Both the position numbers and the translations under genes were made by a program. A model generated the notes under the pieces. It did no database searches. It was not told where the DNA came from and saw only the letters and a list, made by a program, of their open reading frames with translations. From Frigididesulfovibrio sp031553235 (GTDB lineage Bacteria > Desulfobacterota > Desulfovibrionia > Desulfovibrionales > Desulfovibrionaceae): a DNA stretch of 45,775 bases. Every line of letters begins with the position of its first letter. The first letter of the stretch is position 1. The stretch lies in the NCBI GenBank assembly GCA_031553235.1, contig JAVBLS010000017.1:1-45775 (forward strand). The letters are read 5' to 3'. Of this stretch, positions 1 to 7,800 are shown in pieces.

Positions 1-116
1 ATATCTGCTGTACGGACCTGGCCCACCTGAAACGCGAACTGAAAAGGGCAATTCGGACTCTCCGCTCGCGAAAGCAGGTAATCGCCGGGTGCTTCAAGAG
101 AGTAGAATATGTTTAA
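1..116 (+). CDS. C-terminal end of a probable IS630-like transposase (partial)
   Basis: The third frame is open from the left edge to a TAA at 114-116. It gives about 37 residues rich in Lys and Arg, with the core DLAHLKRELKRAIRTLRSRK. This basic, helical ending resembles the C-termini of IS630-type DDE transposases, which often finish with a HLKRELRRALRRLR-like helix. The catalytic part lies outside the window, so the family is a judgement from the tail only. The DNA just after the stop is AT-rich (117-165), unlike the flanking genes, which would fit an insertion-sequence end. I could not define a terminal inverted repeat or target duplication. Confidence 0.45.
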   Translation, partial: ICCTDLAHLKRELKRAIRTLRSRKQVIAGCFKRVEYV

Positions 117-434
117 TTATTAATGCGGATATCAGTAATTACTCTTATTGGTGTCTCAGTTTGCGTCACCCCCCCGGAGCAGGTGGGGTGAAGCGGGGAG
201 CAGGGGTGGGAAATGGCGGTGTGAAAGAGGTGTTTCTTTCACTGCTGCAGAGAAATTTGGGAGAAAAAGGCAGGAGTGGGGGAGAGAAGGGAGGCTGAGG
301 AGCGGCTTTATGCGTTTGAACGTGATTGGGGGGTATTACCGGGCCGGAATCGACATTTTCTTTGCCGGGGAGCAAAATCCTTCCATTTGGAGAAGGCCCT
401 GGAGGGTGTGCGACACCCGACCGGCTGCGGAACA
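117..434. other. Gene-free spacer, AT-rich then purine-rich
   Basis: The first 50 bases are AT-rich and may include the end of the element to the left. From about 165 to 310 the + strand is strongly purine-rich (runs of G and GA). A small inverted repeat GGGTGT/ACACCC lies at 404-418. Open frames crossing this region have low-complexity translations and no recognisable domain, so I call no gene here. Confidence 0.5.
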
Positions 435-438
435 CAAC

Positions 439-463
439 AAAGCCCGCGACCTGCGCGGGCTTT
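439..463 (-). terminator. Rho-independent terminator of the DUF362 gene
   Basis: A perfect stem GCCCGCG/CGCGGGC with a 5-base loop is flanked by AAA and TTT. On the minus strand it is followed by TTTGTTGTGTT. It lies 27 bases beyond the stop of the minus-strand DUF362 gene. Confidence 0.75.
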
Positions 464-489
464 ACAACATTCAGGGAGCGGGAGCCCCG

Positions 490-1650
490 CTATTTCTTGG
501 GCTTGGCCACGTCCACGAGCTTGTAGGCCGTGGAGCCCAGGCCGATGGCCTGGGCGTGGCCGAGCTGGACCTCGCCCCTGGTGTGCGGCCAGACGCCCTT
601 GAACTTGTCCGCTCCGGGCTCGAGGTTGTGCTGCAACAGGGAATGGGCAAGGCCCTGGCGGGCGTTGACCAGATCAAGGCAGGCTTGGTCGAGGGCCACC
701 GGGTCGTGGGAAGCCAGAATGCCGATGTCCGGCACCAGGGGCACGTCGCTCCAGCCGGCGCAGTCACAATCCGGAGTGATGTCGATCAAAAAGTTGATGT
801 AGCCCACGCGGTTTTTCTTGTCTTTGACCGCGCCATAGGCGTATTCGGCCATGCGCTCGGCAAAGGGGCCGATTTCGGCCTGCCAGTTGATGGATACGGC
901 CCCGAAGCGGCAGAAAGTCAGACATTCGCCGCAGCCGATACATTTTTCTTTGTCGATGTGAGCGTTTTTGCTCTTTTTCCCCTTGCCGGCATAGGGCACG
1001 AAACTGATGGCCCCTTGCGGGCAGGGGGTGATGCAGCGGCCGCAGGCGGTGCATTTTTCCGGATCCACGGCAAAACGCGAGGCGTGCTGATCGCACTTGC
1101 CCTGACTGGGGGCGCAGCCCATGGCCAGGTTTTTGATGGCCCCGCCAAAGCCGCCCATCATGTGCCCCTTGAAGTGGGAAAGCACGATCATGCAGCGGGC
1201 GTCGAGCACGGCGTCGGCGATGCTCACGGTTTTAAAGTGCGTCTTGTTGATGGTCACCTTGCGAAAGCTTGTGCCGCGTAGTCCGTCGGCAATGATCACC
1301 GGCGCGCCCACCGTGGCCGGGGTGAAACCATGGGCCGTGGCCGTGTTCAGGTGGTCCACGGCGTTGTGCCGGCCGCCGCTGTACAGGGTGTTGGTGTCGG
1401 TGAGAAAGGGGTTGCCGCCGGCCGCCTTGAGCAATTCCACCACCTTGGCGGCAAAGATCGGGCTGAGAAAGGTATCGTTGCCGCGTTCGCCGAAGTGCAG
1501 CTTGACGGCGGCCAGATCGCCTTTTTCCACCAGCTTGGCAAAGCCGGCGGCCTTGAACAGGGCTTCGATCTTGGAAAGCTTGTTTTCACCGTCAGCGCGG
1601 GCGCGGATATCGGCGAACCAAACGACGGACGGGGCGGATTTTTTGCTCAT
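490..1650 (-). CDS. DUF362 domain 2x[4Fe-4S] ferredoxin-like protein
   Basis: This 386-residue cytoplasmic protein has the DUF362 fold around a bacterial two-cluster ferredoxin module. The two cluster motifs are CTACGRCITPCP near residue 200 and CIGCGECLTFC near residue 238, each supplying the CxxCxxCxxxC(P) ligands of a [4Fe-4S] cluster. No signal peptide or membrane segment is seen. The N-terminal half (VKLHFGERGN, DTNTLYSGGRHN) and the GHMMGGFGGAIKN stretch before the clusters are typical of this family, common in anaerobes and without a settled function. A role in electron transfer is an inference. The start is the ATG at 1650, preceded by GGGAG at 6-base spacing. It is transcribed alone, with its own terminator, and an 11-bp inverted repeat lies 63 bases upstream. 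Confidence 0.85.
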   Translation of the reverse strand: MSKKSAPSVVWFADIRARADGENKLSKIEALFKAAGFAKLVEKGDLAAVKLHFGERGNDTFLSPIFAAKVVELLKAAGGNPFLTDTNTLYSGGRHNAVDHLNTATAHGFTPATVGAPVIIADGLRGTSFRKVTINKTHFKTVSIADAVLDARCMIVLSHFKGHMMGGFGGAIKNLAMGCAPSQGKCDQHASRFAVDPEKCTACGRCITPCPQGAISFVPYAGKGKKSKNAHIDKEKCIGCGECLTFCRFGAVSINWQAEIGPFAERMAEYAYGAVKDKKNRVGYINFLIDITPDCDCAGWSDVPLVPDIGILASHDPVALDQACLDLVNARQGLAHSLLQHNLEPGADKFKGVWPHTRGEVQLGHAQAIGLGSTAYKLVDVAKPKK

Positions 1651-1712
1651 GAGGAACTCCCGAGTTTATCGACCATAATACCTCGGTCCTTCCCGTTGGG
1701 CAACTCTGAGGA

Positions 1713-1743
1713 GTGTCGTCACGGGGGTGATTCGTGACGACAC
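1713..1743. promoter_or_regulatory. 11-bp inverted repeat, operator or hairpin
   Basis: GTGTCGTCACG (1713-1723) and CGTGACGACAC (1733-1743) are perfect inverted arms around 9 bases. There is no T-run on either side, so it is not a standard terminator. It may be an operator or a 5'-leader hairpin of the minus-strand DUF362 gene. Confidence 0.45.
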
Positions 1744-1908
1744 CCTTGGGAGAGAAGCGGTGCCGGAGAATAAATAATGCGCCTTCATACTTTCCTCACT
1801 ATTTCTATGTAGTTTAGTCCACATTCAAGATGCACATAGGGCCGGTAACCGGCGCTCTTACGCTGCATTGGTGGAAACGCTCCACGGCGATCCGGCCGGA
1901 AACAGCAG

Positions 1909-2031
1909 GAGCAAGTCGATTTTTCAAAGTTGATTTGCTCTGATGGCTGCGTGAGCGGACATCCGCTTGTGGGCTCGTTCGGGAGTCTGCCGGTAATATG
2001 CTTTCATAAACACTTTCAAAATGAAAATGGC
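1909..2031 (+). repeat. Dispersed spacer repeat, copy 1
   Basis: The element begins with a GAGCAA...TTGCTC inverted pair (1909-1940). It continues with a segment that aligns closely to the copy before purC (19112-19202): the blocks GCGGAC, CGCTTG, GGGCTCGTT, AGTC, CGG and AATATG occur in the same order. Its last part, TTTCAAAATGAAA, is the degenerate terminal hairpin. AAGGAG of the next gene follows at once (2032-2037). Confidence 0.65.
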
Positions 2032-2044
2032 AAGGAGAAGAATC

Positions 2045-2572
2045 ATGAAATCTCTATACGTCACCCTGGTTGTCGGCGGTATGCTTTTGGCGGCCGTCCC
2101 GGCGGTTCAGGCCGCGCAGCCGCAAGCGCACCAAAAATTTGCGGAATGTGACAGAAACAAAGACGGCTCCCTGACGCGCGACGAGTTTCTGGCTTGCTGG
2201 CCCAAAGGTGAGAAAAGGTTCACCGCCATGGATACAAACCACGACGGCAAAGTGACCAAAGAAGAGACGCGGGCCTGGGCCCAAAAGCGCCGGGGTGCGG
2301 TCGCTCGGCGCCTGGAGGAAAAATTCGCGGCCTGCGACAAAAACAAGGACGGCGCCCTGTCCCGTGATGAATTCCTGGCCGCCTGGCCCAGGGGCGCCAA
2401 AAGGTTCGCAGCTATGGATGCCAACCACGACGGCAAGGCGACTAAGGAAGAAATGCACGCCTGGGTCAATGCCCGCCGAGCCGAGCTCAAGCGGCACAGC
2501 GTGGCTATGAACGGGATGAGCGGAACAACCGGTTCCACCGCTGGCGGTGATGCGGTGATGAAACAGCAGTGA
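2045..2572 (+). CDS. Exported EF-hand protein with four calcium-binding loops
   Basis: This is a 175-residue protein with an N-terminal signal peptide: MKS, a hydrophobic core to about residue 20, then probable cleavage near VQA-AQP. Four canonical EF-hand loops follow at about residues 36-47 (DRNKDGSLTRDE), 63-74 (DTNHDGKVTKEE), 98-109 (DKNKDGALSRDE) and 125-136 (DANHDGKATKEE). All have Asp at positions 1, 3 or 5 and Glu at 12. They form two near-identical pairs separated by the FLAxWPxGxKRF linker, so an internal duplication is evident. The likely role is periplasmic Ca2+ binding or sensing. The start is the ATG with AAGGAG seven bases upstream; an upstream in-frame ATG at 2021 lacks a ribosome binding site. 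A paralogue lies 247 bases downstream. Confidence 0.88.
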   Translation: MKSLYVTLVVGGMLLAAVPAVQAAQPQAHQKFAECDRNKDGSLTRDEFLACWPKGEKRFTAMDTNHDGKVTKEETRAWAQKRRGAVARRLEEKFAACDKNKDGALSRDEFLAAWPRGAKRFAAMDANHDGKATKEEMHAWVNARRAELKRHSVAMNGMSGTTGSTAGGDAVMKQQ

Positions 2573-2575
2573 AAA

Positions 2576-2606
2576 GCGGGGGGCGCGGCCGAGCCGTGCC
2601 CCCCGC
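2576..2606 (+). terminator. Terminator-like hairpin after the first EF-hand gene
   Basis: GCGGGGGGC and GCCCCCCGC form a 9-bp GC stem around 13 bases, starting 4 bases after the stop codon. No T-run follows, so termination efficiency is uncertain. Confidence 0.5.
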
Positions 2607-2747
2607 GCTGAAGAAGCGCTCGCCCTCGGCGATCACAAAAATCAGGCCCACAATTTCCTCACGGTTCCCCCATATTTTTTTGACGATTGCGCCGTAGGTT
2701 GCTTCTTACCGACGGCTTTGGCTGCGCCCCATGGGCGTTGTGCCGAC

Positions 2748-2805
2748 ATGGACCGTCAGGCAACGGCAATGTGATTTCACAGACAATTGCAAAATGAAAT
2801 GGCTC
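2748..2805 (+). repeat. Dispersed spacer repeat, copy 2
   Basis: CAATGTGATTTCACAG followed by ACAATTGCAAAATGAAATGG aligns with the end of the purC copy (CAATATGGTTTCAATG, ACAATTTCAAAGTGAAATTG). The element ends in GGCTC and is joined directly to the AAGGAG of the second EF-hand gene. The 5' part is poorly conserved. Confidence 0.6.
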
Positions 2806-2818
2806 AAGGAGAAAAACG

Positions 2819-3175
2819 GTGAAATATCTGTATCTTGGTTTGATTGTCGGCGGCATGATTCTGGCGGCTCCTCTGATGGCGGATGCCGGGCAGAGCGGGC
2901 AAAAACAGCCGCGCCACACCTTTGAAAGCTGCGACCAGAACAAAGACGGCTTCCTCTCCCGTGAAGAATTCCTGGGCTGCTGGCCCAAGGGCGCGAAGAA
3001 ATTTGATGCCGTCGACAAGGACGGCAACGGCCGGATTTCCAAGCAGGACATTCAGAAGTATCGAGCCGAACGCAAGGCCGCGCGGCAAGCGGCCGGGGCG
3101 ACCAAGAGCCATAACGGCTCCAGCAAGGGCCACAGCACCACGGGCACGAGCACAAGCACGTCCGACGGGGAATAG
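2819..3175 (+). CDS. Exported EF-hand protein with two calcium-binding loops
   Basis: This is a 118-residue paralogue of the upstream EF-hand protein. A signal peptide covers about residues 1-23 (hydrophobic LGLIVGGMILAAPLM, cleavage near ADA-GQ). Two EF-hand loops are seen at about 39-50 (DQNKDGFLSREE) and 66-77 (DKDGNGRISKQD), the latter ending in Asp in place of Glu at position 12. The linker FLGCWPKGAKKF is shared with the first protein. The C-terminal 35 residues are low-complexity, rich in Ser, Thr, Gly and Lys. The start codon is GTG at 2819, chosen because AAGGAG (2806-2811) lies seven bases upstream and the signal peptide begins there. The role is presumably periplasmic calcium binding. 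It is followed by a very strong terminator. Confidence 0.85.
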   Translation: MKYLYLGLIVGGMILAAPLMADAGQSGQKQPRHTFESCDQNKDGFLSREEFLGCWPKGAKKFDAVDKDGNGRISKQDIQKYRAERKAARQAAGATKSHNGSSKGHSTTGTSTSTSDGE

Positions 3176-3190
3176 CCTCCGGGCGGCAAG

Positions 3191-3239
3191 AACAGACCAC
3201 GCCGCGTCCCCGGCCGGGGGGGACGCGGCGTGGTCTGTT
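3191..3239 (+). terminator. Strong bidirectional terminator between convergent genes
   Basis: Arms at 3191-3211 and 3219-3239 pair perfectly over 21 bases (the stem starts AACAGACCACG) with a 7-base loop. TTTT and a T-rich stretch follow on the + strand. It separates the + strand EF-hand gene from the convergent flavoprotein gene. Confidence 0.85.
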
Positions 3240-3298
3240 TTGTATCTTTGGCCGGCTTGAGACACCGGCACGTGAATATGTTCGCGGGCGTTCGGGGC

Positions 3299-4744
3299 TC
3301 AGGCTTTTTCCTGCTTGCCGGTTCTTTTGCCCGTTTGCTGCTTTCCGGCTCCGGCCGCGCGTCGACCCTCGGCAATGCGCCGGGCCGGGATAATTCCGGT
3401 GGCCGCGGCGGCCACGATGTTGCCGGAAACGCCGGGCCCGTCGCCGGCCACAAACAGGCCGGGCAGGGCGGTTTCCAGGTGGTTGTCGGTTTCCACCTGG
3501 GTGGCGAAGAATTTGATTTCCGGCGCATACAGCAGGGTGCCTTCGCCGACCACACCGGGAATGACCGCGTTAAGCTGGGTCAGGCCGTCCACCAGGTTGG
3601 TGACGATACGCTCCGGCAGGGCCATGGCGATGTCGCCGGGAATGGCGTTGGTCATGGTCGGCTCGATATAGCCCTTGCCGATGCGGTTCCAGGTGGAGCG
3701 CCTGCCCCGGCGCAGATCGCCGAAGCGCTGCAGAATGGGCATGCCGCCGCCGATAAGCGTGGCCAGCCGGCCCAGGGCCACGCCGTAGCCCTGGTTGTCC
3801 GACACCGGGTCGGTGAGCACCACCTTGGAGAGAAAGGCGAAGTTGGCATTTTCCGATTTCTTGTCGCGGTAGGCATGGCCGTTGACGCAGACGAAATCCT
3901 GGTAGTTTTCCAGGGCCACAAAGCCTTCGGGGTTGGTGCAGAAGGTCCGGGTCTGGTCGTCGTATTTGTTGGTCTGCACAAAAAAGGTCGGGTCGTAGAT
4001 GATGTCGGTGATCCCTTTCATAATGTCGTTGTGCACCTCCACCCGCACGCCCACCTCGATGCCGCGCTGGCTCATGTTCAGGGAAAAGCGCCTGGCCAGT
4101 TCGCCCACCCAGTCCGCGCCCACCCGGCCGGGGGCGAGAATCACCGCCGGAGCGGCGAAGTCCTTGCCGTCATGGGTGCGCACTCCGGCGACACGTCCGT
4201 TTTTCACCAGCACGTCGGCCACCTCGGTTTCGGTGCGGATCTCCACGCCTTTTTCGGCCAGATGACGGCACATGCCGGCGATGTGCCCGGGCAAAAAGTC
4301 GCTGCCCAGGTGCTTCTGCCGGATCAGCAGCAAGTCGATGCCCGCCCGCTTGGCTTGCCGGCGGATCTCCACGGCCGCCTCCATGTCCGAGGGGTAGACC
4401 GGGGCGTCCATGCCGAAGCGGTTGAACACGGCCTCGGTTTCGTCAATCAGGGCCACGGCCTCGGATTTGGGCAGGAATTGGGTCAGGTCGGTCTTACCGA
4501 GCTTGTGGATGAAGTTGAGCTTGCCGTCGGAAAAGAGCCCGGCCCCGCCCATGCCCGCCAGGATGTTGCAGGGCTTGCAGTGGATGCACTTGCCGGTCTG
4601 CGCAATGGGACAGCGGCGCTTTTCGGCCGACTTGCCGCGATCCAGCAGGCAGACGGAAAGTTTGCTGTGCTCGGCCAGCCAATAGGCGGCAAAGAGCCCG
4701 GCCGGGCCGCCGCCGACAATGATCACGTCAAAGGATTGCCGCAC
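3299..4744 (-). CDS. FAD-dependent dehydrogenase (COG2509 type) with a Cys cluster
   Basis: This protein of about 481 residues begins with a dinucleotide-binding Rossmann motif, DVIIVGGGPAG, at residues 6-16. At residues 45-59 it has four cysteines in the pattern CPIAQTGKCIHCKPC, followed by GMGGAGLFSDGKL. Further flavoprotein motifs include VILAPGRVGADW and, near the C-terminus, GLFVAGDGPGVSGNIVAAA (ATG-type FAD motif). The arrangement fits the uncharacterised FAD-dependent dehydrogenase family COG2509; substrate and partner are unknown. The four cysteines could hold an Fe-S cluster or Zn. I chose the GTG at 4744 because GGAGG precedes it by six bases; the frame extends to an earlier GTG at 4765 without a ribosome binding site. 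It lies about 100 bases after the activase gene on the same strand, so cotranscription is likely. Confidence 0.8.
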   Translation of the reverse strand: MRQSFDVIIVGGGPAGLFAAYWLAEHSKLSVCLLDRGKSAEKRRCPIAQTGKCIHCKPCNILAGMGGAGLFSDGKLNFIHKLGKTDLTQFLPKSEAVALIDETEAVFNRFGMDAPVYPSDMEAAVEIRRQAKRAGIDLLLIRQKHLGSDFLPGHIAGMCRHLAEKGVEIRTETEVADVLVKNGRVAGVRTHDGKDFAAPAVILAPGRVGADWVGELARRFSLNMSQRGIEVGVRVEVHNDIMKGITDIIYDPTFFVQTNKYDDQTRTFCTNPEGFVALENYQDFVCVNGHAYRDKKSENANFAFLSKVVLTDPVSDNQGYGVALGRLATLIGGGMPILQRFGDLRRGRRSTWNRIGKGYIEPTMTNAIPGDIAMALPERIVTNLVDGLTQLNAVIPGVVGEGTLLYAPEIKFFATQVETDNHLETALPGLFVAGDGPGVSGNIVAAAATGIIPARRIAEGRRAAGAGKQQTGKRTGKQEKA

Positions 4745-4845
4745 GATTTTCCTCCACAGAACCACATTGCCGATGGACGCAAAACAAGGGCTACGCCAGC
4801 CTGCCTCCGGGTGGGGGGAAAGTCAACCGCGCGGCATCTCCTCCC

Positions 4846-7800
4846 TCACCGCGCCACCGACATCATCAGCTTGATCCGGTTGATCTGGTTGGCCTCGCTC
4901 GCGCCCGGGTCATAATCCACGGCAATGATGTTCGACTGCGGATAGCGCCGCTTGAGCTCCTTGAGCAGTCCCTTGCCGGTGATATGGTTGGGCAGACAGC
5001 CAAACGGCTGCATACACAAAATGTTGTTTACCCCCGACTCCAGCAGTTCGACCATCTCCGCGGCCAAGAGCCAGCCCTCACCGGTCTGGTGCCCCAGGGA
5101 GATCAACCCCTCGGCGCCGCGCCGCAATTGGGCAAAGCGCAGGGGCGGGGTAAAGCGCTTGCTGCGCCGCAAGGCCCGGCGCATGTGCCGGCGGCAATAC
5201 TCGAGAAAGGCGATGCTCATCAGCGAAGAGGCATAGTTGCGCCAGGAGCCGGAAAGGTGCCGGTAGCCGTAGATACTGCTGTGAAAGGAATAGAGCACGA
5301 AGTCCATGAGGTCCGGGACCACGGCTTCGCCGCCCTCGCGCTCCACCACCTTGGCCGCGTTGTTGTTGGCGTCCGGGTGGTACTTGAGCAGAATTTCGCC
5401 CACCAGGCCGACGCGGGGCTTGCGCGGCACCTCGCGGATGGGCAGATCGTCAAAGTCGCGCACCAGCCGGGCCATGTTCCGGTGAAAGCGGAAAAAGCCG
5501 GCCGTGCGCAGATTTTCCTTGATCCGCTCCACCCAGACCCCGCTCAAGGCGGCCACGTCGCCGGGGGTGACTTCATAGGGCTCCAGCCGGTGGGTGATGC
5601 GCATGAGCGCGTCGCCATAGAAGCCGGCCATGATGATCCGGCGCAGCATCTTGCGGGTCAGGCGAAAGCCGGGGTTTTTGTCCAGGCCGTCCATGTTGAA
5701 GGAAACGATCGGGATGTGGTCCAGGCCGGCGTCCACCAGGGCTTTGCGCAAAAAGGCGATGTAGTTGGTGGCCCGGCAGCCGCCGCCGGTCTGGGAGATC
5801 ATCAGGGCAATGCGCCTGGTGTCGTATTCCCCGCTGCGGATGGCCTGGAGCAGTTGTCCCACCACCACGATGGCCGGGTAGCAGGCGTCGTTGTGCACAT
5901 GGCGCAGGCCGGTTTCCACGGCTTCGGGAGTGACTTTGGGCAGTTGCCGGCAGCGGTAGCCCTCGGCCTCGAAGATGGTTTCCAGAAACTGGAAGTGCAT
6001 GGGCGAGAGCTGCGGGATAAGGATGGTGTGGGTCTCGCGCATGGCCACGGTGAAGGGCGGGGAGCCTTTGTACACGGGCGCGGCCGGCGGGGCCTCCTCG
6101 CGTTCGCGTCGGTCGCGCATGGCCGCCTGCAGGGAGCGGATGCGGATGCGCGCCGGCCCCAGGTTCTCACCCTCGTCGATCTTGATCTGGGCATAGAGCC
6201 TGCCCTTGACCGTGAGAATCTCTTCCACCTGGTCCGAAGTCACGGCGTCCAGACCGCAGCCGAAGGAGACCAGTTGCAGCACGGCCAGGTTTTCCGCGCC
6301 GGCGGCAAAGGCCCCGGCCCGGTAGAGGCGCGAGTGGTAGGTCCACTGGTCGACCACGCGCAGGGGGCCGGGGTCGGGAGAAAGGTGGGCCACGGAATCT
6401 TCGGTGAGCACGCCCATGCCGCAGGAGGCCACCAGATCGGCGATGCCGTGGTGCACCTCGGGGTCCACATGGTAGGGGTGCCCGGCCAGGACGATGCCGA
6501 AACGCCCGGTCTCGCGCAGGTGCAACAGCACCTCCTCGCCTTTGCGGGCCACCTCGACCTTGAAGGCCTCGCGCTCGGCAAAGGCGGCGCGCACGGCGGC
6601 CTCAAGCTCGTCGATGGAAATGTCGGCGAACAGGGGAATGTCGATCAGCCGGCGGGCCAGATAGTCGGGGGCAAGGGGCAGGAAGGGGCAATAAAAAGGA
6701 ATGGTCGAGCGGTGCAGCTCGCCGATGTTTTTGTCCAGCAGCTCGGGATAGCCGATGACCACCGGGCAGTTGTAGTGGTTGGTCTGGGAACTGAACTCCT
6801 TGATTTCCTGGGGCAGGCAGGGGAAAAACAGAGCGTCGGGCTTTTTTTCCAGCAGGTCGAGCATATGCCCGTGGGCCAGCTTGGCCGGGTAGCACACGGT
6901 CTGCGAGGGAATGGTGCCGTACCCCTTGTAGAACAGCTCTTTGGACGAGGGCGCGGAAAGTTCCACCCGAAAGCCCAGTTCGGTGAACAGGGTGAACCAC
7001 AGGGGATAGTTTTCGTAAATGTTCAGGGTGCGGGGAATGCCCACGCTGCCCCGCCGGGCCTGCGCCGGCTCCAGGGGACGGTAGTGGTTGAAGAGCCGGT
7101 CGTATTTCCAGCGGAAAAGGTTGGGCGGCTCGTCTCTGGGCGACTCGCCCGCGCCGCGCTCGCAACGGTTGCCGGAAACAAAGCCGCGGCCATCGGCAAA
7201 ACGGGTGATCGTCAGCAGGCAGTGGTTGGCGCAGCCGTTGCAGCGGGTGGTCTTGGTCTTGGCGGAAAAGGCGGCCAGTTCTTCCGGGCCGATCAGGCCT
7301 GAAACACTCCCGGCCGGGCCGCGTTCTCCGGCCACCAGGGCCGCGCCAAAGGCGCCCATGAGCCCGGCCAAGGCCGGCCGGACCACATTCCGGCCCAGGT
7401 GCATTTCCAGGGCGCGCAGCAGCCCGTCACCGGCAAAGGCGCCGCCCTGGGCCGAGACGTGCGGGCCGAGTTCCTCGGGTCCTGAAAGCTTCATAACCTT
7501 GTAGCAGGCGTTGCGCACCACCGAAGAGCACAGGCCGGCCGCGATGTCGCCCACCTTGGCCCCGTCCTTTTGGGCCTGGCGGACCTTGGAGTTCATGAAC
7601 ACGGTGCAGCGGGTGCCGAGATCCACCGGGTTTTCGGCCGCGAGCGCGGCCTTGGTGAATTCTTCCAGGCCCAAGTTTAGGGAACGGGCAAAGGTCTCGA
7701 TGAACGAACCGCAGCCGGCCGAACAGGCTTCGTTGAGCTGGATGCGATCGATGGCCCCGCCCCGGATGCGCAGACACTTGATGTCCTGGCCGCCGATGTC

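Larger units (their letters stand above)
1651..2044. other. Intergenic region between divergent DUF362 and EF-hand genes
   Basis: This 394-base region must hold promoters for both directions. It contains an 11-bp inverted repeat (1713-1743), an AT-rich stretch at 1766-1830, and from about 1909 a copy of the dispersed spacer repeat, ending at the ribosome binding site of the EF-hand gene. I could not settle a convincing -35/-10 pair. Confidence 0.5.

Noticed and set aside
148..1281. A 377-codon + strand frame across the left spacer and the DUF362 gene
   Set aside because: Most of it is antisense to the DUF362 protein with its two clear ferredoxin motifs. The first part has no domain.
4984..7302. 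A 772-codon frame opposite the activase gene
   Set aside because: Antisense shadow of a clearly recognised enzyme, with a low-complexity, His-rich translation.
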